Part shown: positions 1 through 5,316 of the stretch, one piece after another
How positions within the stretch are numbered: position 1 is the first letter of the stretch
How the letters are laid out: each line of letters begins with the position of its first letter
NCBI GenBank assembly: GCA_030589965.1
Contig: JAUUZM010000209.1
Span: 1-6,096, forward strand
Direction: 5' to 3'
Origin: Bacteroides sp.
GTDB lineage: Bacteria; Bacteroidota; Bacteroidia; Bacteroidales; SM23-62
Length of the DNA: 6,096 bases
Position numbers and translations under genes: made by a program
The notes under the pieces: model-generated
Told to the model about the DNA's origin: nothing
The model's input: the letters and a program-made list of their open reading frames with translations, nothing else
Databases searched by the model: none

Positions 1-49
1 GCTGACATTGACTCAATTTTAATGCGAAAGTACTTAAATAAACCCGAAC

Positions 50-769
50 TTAAAAGACCTCTTTGTCCGCTTTTATTAAATTCTCATATCTCCCCAGGTC
101 ATACCAGTAGTCCTCATTATGAATAAAGGGTTGGATACGAAAATCCTTTGCCAGGGCAAGGTACATCTCGGTCAGATTAAGTGGAAGATTATCGGGAAAA
201 TGACTGAAAAATTCATTGTTTATTACCTGGATACATGTATTCCCAAAGTCATCAAGAACACCTCCAGTTTTCCTTACAGTTTTTTCTTCCCCGGTTTCAT
301 TATGCCTCCAGCCAGCCAGGAATCCATTGCCGTCAAATAAAAGGGACCTTGAGGTGTTTCGCTTTTTAACGGCCAGGGTTGCCAGGGAACCTCCGTTTCG
401 GTGAACCTTAATCAGGGCTTTAATATCCAGGTTGGTTACTACGTCAACATTATGAACCAGAAAATCTTCCCCATGCATTAGTTGATCCCTGGCATGAAGT
501 AATCCGCCTCCTGTATTCATTAGCTGATTTCTTTCGTCCGACAGGTAGATAGTAACTCCCGGCACATTTAACTGTCCAATGAATTCCTCCACCATATCAG
601 CAAAGTGATGAACATTCACTACAATTTCTCTAATGCCGGCCCCAGCCAGGTTACGAATAATCCGTTCCAATAAGGGTACTCCCTTGAAAGGGATCAGTGC
701 TTTTGGCATGGATTCTGTCAGAGGCATTAATCTTGTTCCTAGTCCGGCTGCCAGTATGATTGCTCTCAT
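50..769 (-). CDS. MurU-like sugar-1-phosphate nucleotidyltransferase
   Basis: The 239-residue protein should transfer a nucleotidyl group from an NTP to a sugar-1-phosphate in the cytoplasm. The N-terminus carries the family signature: AAGLGTRLMPLT at residues 7-18, then PKAL at 22-25, the nucleotide-binding loop with its catalytic Lys23. NVD at 107-109 sits where the metal-binding Asp of this fold lies, and YDLGR at 223-227 near the C-terminus resembles the usual W-x-D-x-G substrate loop. Length is close to MurU (about 220-240 residues) and there is no C-terminal acyltransferase domain as in GlmU. Its start overlaps the stop of the 44-codon gene upstream (ATGA), so translation is probably coupled. 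Location in an operon with an AmgK-like kinase suggests MurNAc-1-phosphate uridylyltransferase, forming UDP-MurNAc in peptidoglycan recycling. Other hexose-1-phosphates (mannose, glucose) cannot be excluded from sequence alone, so no symbol is given. Confidence 0.88.
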   Translation of the reverse strand: MRAIILAAGLGTRLMPLTESMPKALIPFKGVPLLERIIRNLAGAGIREIVVNVHHFADMVEEFIGQLNVPGVTIYLSDERNQLMNTGGGLLHARDQLMHGEDFLVHNVDVVTNLDIKALIKVHRNGGSLATLAVKKRNTSRSLLFDGNGFLAGWRHNETGEEKTVRKTGGVLDDFGNTCIQVINNEFFSHFPDNLPLNLTEMYLALAKDFRIQPFIHNEDYWYDLGRYENLIKADKEVF

Positions 770-900
770 ATTTTACCAGGTCTACAAACCCATTTCTTCT
801 TATTCACCTTGGTTTCACATTTCTTACATTGGTACTCAGGGTTTTTTTCCAGGCGTTTCTTCTTCTCCTTTTTGCCTGCCTCACACATCGTTTTTCCCAT
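766..900 (-). CDS. Small Lys/Cys-rich protein, possible zinc ribbon (44 aa)
   Basis: This short gene fills the 137-base gap between its two operon partners. It starts with ATG at 900, six bases after the TAA of the kinase gene, behind a purine-rich leader (GGATAAAGAG). Its TGA overlaps the ATG of the nucleotidyltransferase in an ATGA junction. That fit at both ends is the main reason to call it real. The product is very basic: about a third of residues are Lys (KKEKKKR at 10-16, NKKKW at 33-37). It has four cysteines, C6, C25, C28 and C39; the CxxC pair (CKKC) plus the other two could bind one zinc ion. There is no signal peptide or membrane segment. I recognise no named family. Binding to RNA, ribosome or nucleic acid would fit the charge but is only inference. 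Conservation of this gene at this position in relatives would settle its reality. Confidence 0.72.
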   Translation of the reverse strand: MGKTMCEAGKKEKKKRLEKNPEYQCKKCETKVNKKKWVCRPGKI

Positions 901-906
901 ATCTCT

Positions 907-2349
907 TTATCCAAGTTCCCGGTGGTGCAACTCGGTCTTAACATTATATTTTTCTGTAATGAATTTGTTTAAGCTTTCTGCACTGTAAACCGACCTGTGC
1001 TGTCCCCCGGTACACCCAAAATTCACCATCAGGTTGTCAAACCCTCTTGATGAGTATTCTGAAATGGATTGCTCAACCAATGAAAAAGATTTATCCAGAA
1101 AGGATTTCACTTCCTCCTTATCTTCAAGGAAATCAATTACTTGCTGATCCCGCCCGCACAAGCTCCTGTACTTCTCTTCCCTGCCTGGATTGGGTAAAGC
1201 CCTGCAATCAAATACAAATCCTCCCCCATTTCCGCTAAGATCCCGGGGAATACCTTTTTTATATGAAAAACTGCTGATTTTTACGGTAAGTTCATTTGAT
1301 GGATCAATTGGATTTTGAATGGACTGTTGCTGATCCGTCTGCTGCCATTCCTTCATCTCAGATATCCGGTCCAGGCAGGCAGATAATTCTGAGAGTCCGG
1401 TCGGGATCAGTGAGTTTTCCTTTAACCATCGCAGATTCCGAACAGCATAGGGTATGCTCTGAAGGAAAAGAGCCTTACCCTCTACGATTCCCCGTATGCC
1501 ATAGGCACCAAGGGCCTGAAGGATACGGATCAGGACAAAGGCATAGTAGTGCTGCTTAAATTCCCCCGAAAGGGTAGCTGTCTTTTCCTTTAAGATGCCC
1601 AGGTAGTATTCCAGTAATTCTTCTCTTAAATCAGGATTGAGATCCACTCTCGCCTCAAAAAGCAGGGAAGCAACATCATATTGCAGAGGCCCTCTCCGAC
1701 CACCCTGATAGTCAACAAAATATAAATCATCCTGGTGGATCATTATGTTGCGGGACTGAAAATCTCGGTACATGAAGAAATCCGAAGGACTGCCAGCAAG
1801 AAGGTCAGCAAAAGCCTCAAAATCATTCTCCAGTTTTTGTTCGTCAAAGGGAATGCCAAGCAGCTTGATAAAAAAGTATTTGAAATGATTCAGATCCCAC
1901 ATCACAGACTGCCGGTCAAAATCGGGACGTGGAACACATAGAGAATAATCTATTCCCTTCGGCCCTTCCACCTGGAATCTCAACAAATGATCAAGGGCCT
2001 TTTGGTAAAGCGGAATTATCTTTGCCGGATAATCTCCTTCTTTTCTGGAAAGTTCAACTGCATCCTTCAGGGTAAGATCTCCCAGATCCTGAAGAAGGTA
2101 TATTCCCTCATCCTCTTTTTCAGCAAGTAACTCAGGTACATTTAATCCCATACTTCTGAAATGCCTGGTAAATCCCAGGAAAGCCCTTGTTTCAAGGGGA
2201 TCCGGACTGTAAACTCCGATGGCCTGGTGTGAATTCCCGCGAAGACGGAAATATTCCCGCTGAGATCCCGCGGCAGTAAGTTTACGTATCTCCTCGACCT
2301 GGTCGCCTGTGGTATCCTGAAATAATTCGTACAGATCTTCTTTCCTCAC
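907..2349 (-). CDS. AmgK-like sugar kinase fused to RapZ C-terminal domain
   Basis: The 480-residue protein has two domains. Residues about 1-335 form an APH/choline-kinase-type fold. The catalytic loop is YRDFQSRNIM at 194-203 (Asp196 as base, Asn201 for metal), and the metal-binding motif VDYQGGRRGPLQYD is at 212-225. This resembles AmgK, which phosphorylates MurNAc/GlcNAc at the anomeric position; the usual His of the HxD loop is Tyr194 here. A polar Gln-rich linker (about 335-350) leads to a RapZ C-terminal domain at about 354-480, with FDCRALPNP at 380-388 and GCTGGQHRSVY at 445-455. In Escherichia coli that domain senses glucosamine-6-phosphate. The RapZ N-terminal P-loop ATPase domain is absent. 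The start is GTG; an in-frame TAA 12 bases upstream excludes any longer start. It is first in the operon with the small Cys-rich gene and the MurU-like transferase, supporting cell-wall amino-sugar salvage. Domain assignments are firm; the exact substrate is inferred. Confidence 0.88.
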   Translation of the reverse strand: MRKEDLYELFQDTTGDQVEEIRKLTAAGSQREYFRLRGNSHQAIGVYSPDPLETRAFLGFTRHFRSMGLNVPELLAEKEDEGIYLLQDLGDLTLKDAVELSRKEGDYPAKIIPLYQKALDHLLRFQVEGPKGIDYSLCVPRPDFDRQSVMWDLNHFKYFFIKLLGIPFDEQKLENDFEAFADLLAGSPSDFFMYRDFQSRNIMIHQDDLYFVDYQGGRRGPLQYDVASLLFEARVDLNPDLREELLEYYLGILKEKTATLSGEFKQHYYAFVLIRILQALGAYGIRGIVEGKALFLQSIPYAVRNLRWLKENSLIPTGLSELSACLDRISEMKEWQQTDQQQSIQNPIDPSNELTVKISSFSYKKGIPRDLSGNGGGFVFDCRALPNPGREEKYRSLCGRDQQVIDFLEDKEEVKSFLDKSFSLVEQSISEYSSRGFDNLMVNFGCTGGQHRSVYSAESLNKFITEKYNVKTELHHRELG

Positions 2350-2371
2350 CCTGTTTTCTTTTTACTCAGTG

Positions 2372-2379
2372 CAAAATTA
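2372..2379 (-). promoter_or_regulatory. Bacteroidetes-type -7 box for the kinase operon
   Basis: On the minus strand this reads TAATTTTG, an exact match to the Bacteroidetes -7 consensus TAnnTTTG. Transcription would start near 2365, giving a leader of roughly 15 bases before the GTG start at 2349. No clear TTG at -33 is found at the normal 19-21 base spacing; the nearest candidate is TTA about 23 bases upstream. The box lies in a short A+T-rich intergenic region where an operon promoter is expected. An eight-base degenerate motif can arise by chance. Confidence 0.5.
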
Positions 2380-2391
2380 AGGATTTATTCA

Positions 2392-2399
2392 TAACTTAG
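2392..2399 (+). promoter_or_regulatory. Weak candidate -7 box for the 151-residue protein gene
   Basis: TAACTTAG differs from the Bacteroidetes consensus TAnnTTTG at one fixed position, and lies 19 bases before the ATG at 2419. No recognisable -33 element precedes it. It is listed because the divergent gene needs a promoter in this 69-base gap and this is the best candidate seen. Confidence 0.22.
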
Positions 2400-2418
2400 T
2401 CTTAATAAAAATTGCGCC

Positions 2419-2874
2419 ATGAAGCCTAGCCTCTATAATCATACAGAGCTCAACTTCGTTGAACTAAATACCACAGGTTCAGAGGATTCTTACAATAGAT
2501 GCGATCCGGAATCCCGCTACATTGATGCAGTCGAATTCAATTTATTCTCAGAATGCTTCGAAAAAGCAAACAAACTTTATGGATACTACCAGCCAACCAA
2601 GTATAATACACGCAGTATCATCCCATTGCGAAACATTTTTCAGACCCACCTGAGCGAACTTGAACAGATCAATACACTTGGGAATTTTCAGGATTTCATT
2701 TCAGGTAAGGTTCTTGGCAAGGAATTTCTGATTGCCCTGGTTCAATCCGATAAAGATTGGATTAGAAGTTGGGGCCCTTATCATAAGAAGCTTCTAAACC
2801 TGAGCAGGGATATTCTTAACCTGATCGATTTCTGCATTGACGAGGACCGTATTCTCTGGGTCATCGGTTATTGA
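2419..2874 (+). CDS. Hypothetical protein, function unknown (151 aa)
   Basis: I do not recognise a named family. The 151-residue product has no signal peptide, no membrane segment and no metal-binding cysteine cluster (Cys at 28, 46 and 139 only), so it is likely cytoplasmic. Residues from about 60 onward look mainly helical, with alternating hydrophobic and charged positions. The most motif-like stretch is FQDFISGKVLGKEF at 90-103, and the end is hydrophobic and acidic (DFCIDEDRILWVIGY). An in-frame TAA at 2392-2394 leaves the ATG at 2419 as the first ATG; no Shine-Dalgarno sequence precedes it. It is divergent from the kinase operon and co-directional with aprB, but the 80-base gap before aprB contains a separate good promoter box, so it is probably not part of the sulfur operon. 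Lack of an opposing long frame, its normal composition and its length support a real gene. Confidence 0.75.
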   Translation: MKPSLYNHTELNFVELNTTGSEDSYNRCDPESRYIDAVEFNLFSECFEKANKLYGYYQPTKYNTRSIIPLRNIFQTHLSELEQINTLGNFQDFISGKVLGKEFLIALVQSDKDWIRSWGPYHKKLLNLSRDILNLIDFCIDEDRILWVIGY

Positions 2875-2899
2875 TCCCCATTCCGTCTTCTTATTTAGA

Positions 2900-2930
2900 C
2901 TGCATCAATGTCCATAAATACTTATGTTTG
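2900..2930 (+). promoter_or_regulatory. Bacteroidetes-type promoter for aprB-aprA-qmoA
   Basis: TATGTTTG at 2923-2930 matches the -7 consensus TAnnTTTG exactly. A CTG at 2900-2902, spaced 20 bases upstream, is a two-of-three match to the -33 TTG element, and the spacing is normal for Bacteroidetes. Transcription would begin near 2936, about 20 bases before the aprB ATG. This is pattern matching only; the -7 box is the stronger half. Confidence 0.5.
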
Positions 2931-2954
2931 TAGCCATCACCAAGCAATGAAAAC

Positions 2955-3392
2955 ATGCCCAGTTTTGTAATTACTGATAAATGCGACGGATGCAAGGCGC
3001 TGGACAAAACAGCCTGCCAGTATATTTGTCCAAATGACCTCATGGTCCTTGATAAGGAGACCAGTAAAGCCGTCAACCGTGCTCCGGATATGTGCTGGGA
3101 ATGCTATAATTGTGTTAAGATCTGTCCAACCCAGGCCATCGAAGTACGAGGTTACGCTGATTTTATGCCTCTTGGAGGTGTAGTTCAGCCTCTCCGAAGT
3201 TCAGATGCCATTATGTGGTCTATAAAATTCAGAGATGGTTCAATTAAACGATTTAAATTTCCCACAAGGACTACTCCTGAAGGTTCTGCCGATCCGGATG
3301 CAGGATTTGAGACTTCAACGGATGATTTGAAGAGTCCCCTTCTGAGGACAGAACCTGCCTCCACCGGTAAAGATGATCTTGATAAAATTTAA
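2955..3392 (+). CDS. aprB: Adenylylsulfate reductase, beta (iron-sulfur) subunit
   Basis: AprB is the electron-transfer subunit of dissimilatory APS reductase, the cytoplasmic AprAB enzyme that interconverts APS and sulfite plus AMP. The N-terminal ferredoxin-like part holds the eight cysteines for two [4Fe-4S] clusters: C10, C13, C21, C25 and C47, C50, C53, C57 (the second set in CWECYNCVKICP). Trp48, in that motif, is the family's conserved residue between cluster and FAD. RGYADFMPLGG (65-75), PLRSSDAIMW (79-88) and FKFPTRTTPEGS (100-111) are hallmark AprB segments that separate it from a generic ferredoxin. The polar C-terminal tail (about 112-145) matches the part that wraps around AprA in the family. 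Length of 145 residues is normal. It starts 20 bases or so after a predicted promoter and aprA follows after 13 bases. Identity is very secure; the physiological direction of the reaction is not determined. Confidence 0.97.
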   Translation: MPSFVITDKCDGCKALDKTACQYICPNDLMVLDKETSKAVNRAPDMCWECYNCVKICPTQAIEVRGYADFMPLGGVVQPLRSSDAIMWSIKFRDGSIKRFKFPTRTTPEGSADPDAGFETSTDDLKSPLLRTEPASTGKDDLDKI

Positions 3393-3405
3393 GCAAAACT
3401 GAGAA

Positions 3406-5301
3406 ATGAGCATGATAGATAATTTCGAAACCGTTGAGGTACAGACCGATATCCTAATCCTTGGCGGAGGAATGGCCGCATGTGGTGCAGCTTATGAGGC
3501 ATCCCACTGGGCAAAAAAGAACAATCTCAGTGTTACCCTGGTGGACAAGGCTTCAATGGACAGGTCCGGCGCAGTAGCGATGGGACTCTCGGCAATCAAT
3601 ATGTATCTGGGACTGGCGGAAGGGAACAATACCCTTGAGGATTATGTTAAGTATGTCAAAAATGACCTGATGGGAATTGCCCGGGATGACCTGGTGGCAA
3701 ACATTGGCCGGCATGTGGATGCCTCTGTTCATCTTTTTGAAAAATGGGGACTCCCGATCTGGAAGGATGATGATGGGAAATATGTAAACGAGGGACGCTG
3801 GCAGATTATGATCCATGGGGAATCCTATAAGACAATCGTCGCTGAAGCTGCCAAGAATGCGCTTGCCGAACTGGGAGATAAAGGCCAGTATTATGAAAGG
3901 ATATTTATTACAGATCCTATCATGGAAGGCGATCGCTGCGTGGGAGCCATTGGTTTCAGTGTCAGGGAAAACAAAATCTACATTTTCCGTGCAAAAACGG
4001 TACTTGCTACCATGGGTGGCGCAGTGCATGTGTTCAAGCCGAAATCTGTTGGCGAGGGACTGGGCCGTTCCTGGTATCCTCCTTTCAATAGCGGGGCTTC
4101 AGCATACTTCACTATGAAGGCCGGTGCTGAAATGACCTGCCAGGAGGTCCGCTTCGTTCCGGTTAGATTCAAGGATGCTTACGGTCCGGTCGGTGCATGG
4201 TTCCTTCTATTCCAGGCTCAGGCTACCAATGCTCTGGGTGAAAATTACATGCAAACCCGGGCAAATGAGTTAGAGAAATGGGGCCCTTACGGGAAAGCAA
4301 AACCCACTCCAACCAATCTGAGGAACTATCTTATGATGCTTGAACTGGAGGATGGGAAAGGTCCAATATATATGCAAACGGCGGAGGCAATTAAAAAAAT
4401 TGTAGCGTCCATTCCGGACGAGAAAGAGTCCAAACGAAAACTCAAAGAGCTGGAAAAGGAAGCCTGGGAAGATTTTTTGGATATGACCGTCAGCCAGGCT
4501 TTACTCTGGGCTTCCATGAATATTAAACCGGATGAAAAGCCCTCAGAGATATCTGCTACTGAACCCTATTTTATCAGTTCACATTCCGGTGCATCCGGTG
4601 CCTGGGTGAGCGGTCCGGAGGACCTGGCGCCCGAAGGTTATAAATGGGGCTATCCGAATATGACAACGGTGAAGGGACTCTTCGCTGCTGGAGATGCCTC
4701 CGGGGCTTCCAGCCATAAATTTTCATCCGGTTCCTTCACGGAGGGTAGAATCGCAGCCAAAGCAGCCGCAGCTTTTTGTGTGGATAATCCGGATCTGCCT
4801 GCATTACCTGCTGAGAAAATTGAAGAGCTAAAACAAAACATACTTCAACCACTTGAGATTTTTGAAACCCATAGCGGGTACACTCAGGATCCAAATATAA
4901 ATCCTAATTATATCCGACCCCAGATGTTTATGTTCCGCCTCCAGAAGATCATGGACGAATACGCCGGTGGTCCATCCACTGGCTTCAAAACCTCGGCCCC
5001 CTTGCTTGAAAAGGGACTTGAGTATCTTGAGATGCTTAGGGAGGACATCGCGAAACTGGCTGCAGAAGATACTCACGAACTCATGCGCTGCTGGGAAAAT
5101 ATACACCGTGTATGGCAGGCTGAATCTCATATCCGTACCATGCTTTTCAGGGAAGAAACCCGATGGCCGGGATATTATTTCCGCAGCGATTTCCCCGAAC
5201 TGAAAGAAGAAGAATGGAAATGTTTCGCCAACTGCCGTTGGAACCCGGAAACGGGGGAATGGGAAATGATGAAAAAGGATATCATTGATATGGTGGACTA
5301 A
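3406..5301 (+). CDS. aprA: Adenylylsulfate reductase, alpha (FAD) subunit
   Basis: This is the catalytic flavoprotein of dissimilatory APS reductase, of the fumarate reductase/succinate dehydrogenase flavoprotein superfamily. The FAD-binding glycine motif ILGGGMAACGAAYEA is at 18-32. Also present are DRSGAVAMGLSAINMY (52-67), HGESYKT (137-143), the RSWYPPF loop (221-227), FVPVRFKDAYGPVGAWFL (250-267), SSHSGASGAW (391-400) and AAGDASGASSHKFSSGSF (427-444). By motif position, Trp223, Arg254, Phe266, Leu267 and His393 correspond to the substrate-binding or active-site residues known in the Archaeoglobus enzyme, so the enzyme looks intact. Length of 631 residues is slightly short of the usual 640-660. 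The ATG at 3406 was chosen; an in-frame ATG two codons later (3412) is an equally possible start. It lies between aprB and qmoA with gaps of 13 and 15 bases, as expected for one transcript. Electrons are exchanged through AprB with the Qmo complex. Confidence 0.97.
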   Translation: MSMIDNFETVEVQTDILILGGGMAACGAAYEASHWAKKNNLSVTLVDKASMDRSGAVAMGLSAINMYLGLAEGNNTLEDYVKYVKNDLMGIARDDLVANIGRHVDASVHLFEKWGLPIWKDDDGKYVNEGRWQIMIHGESYKTIVAEAAKNALAELGDKGQYYERIFITDPIMEGDRCVGAIGFSVRENKIYIFRAKTVLATMGGAVHVFKPKSVGEGLGRSWYPPFNSGASAYFTMKAGAEMTCQEVRFVPVRFKDAYGPVGAWFLLFQAQATNALGENYMQTRANELEKWGPYGKAKPTPTNLRNYLMMLELEDGKGPIYMQTAEAIKKIVASIPDEKESKRKLKELEKEAWEDFLDMTVSQALLWASMNIKPDEKPSEISATEPYFISSHSGASGAWVSGPEDLAPEGYKWGYPNMTTVKGLFAAGDASGASSHKFSSGSFTEGRIAAKAAAAFCVDNPDLPALPAEKIEELKQNILQPLEIFETHSGYTQDPNINPNYIRPQMFMFRLQKIMDEYAGGPSTGFKTSAPLLEKGLEYLEMLREDIAKLAAEDTHELMRCWENIHRVWQAESHIRTMLFREETRWPGYYFRSDFPELKEEEWKCFANCRWNPETGEWEMMKKDIIDMVD

Positions 5302-5316
5302 TCACAGGATTGATTG

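Noticed and set aside
633..972. Plus-strand open frames across the small Cys-rich gene and its neighbours
   Set aside because: They run antisense to three genes with clear or plausible coding evidence, and their translations show no domain or sensible start context.
2875..2900. Possible terminator after the 151-residue protein gene
   Set aside because: I could not find an inverted repeat followed by a T-run; only T-rich pyrimidine tracts are present.
2947..2970. A seven-codon frame (MKTCPVL) starting just before and overlapping the aprB start, as a possible leader peptide
   Set aside because: It is very short, has no ribosome-binding site, and no attenuator hairpin follows; chance is enough to explain it.
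3553..4029. 158-codon open frame antisense to aprA
   Set aside because: It lies wholly inside aprA, whose family motifs are unmistakable; the antisense product resembles no known protein and is a shadow of codon bias.
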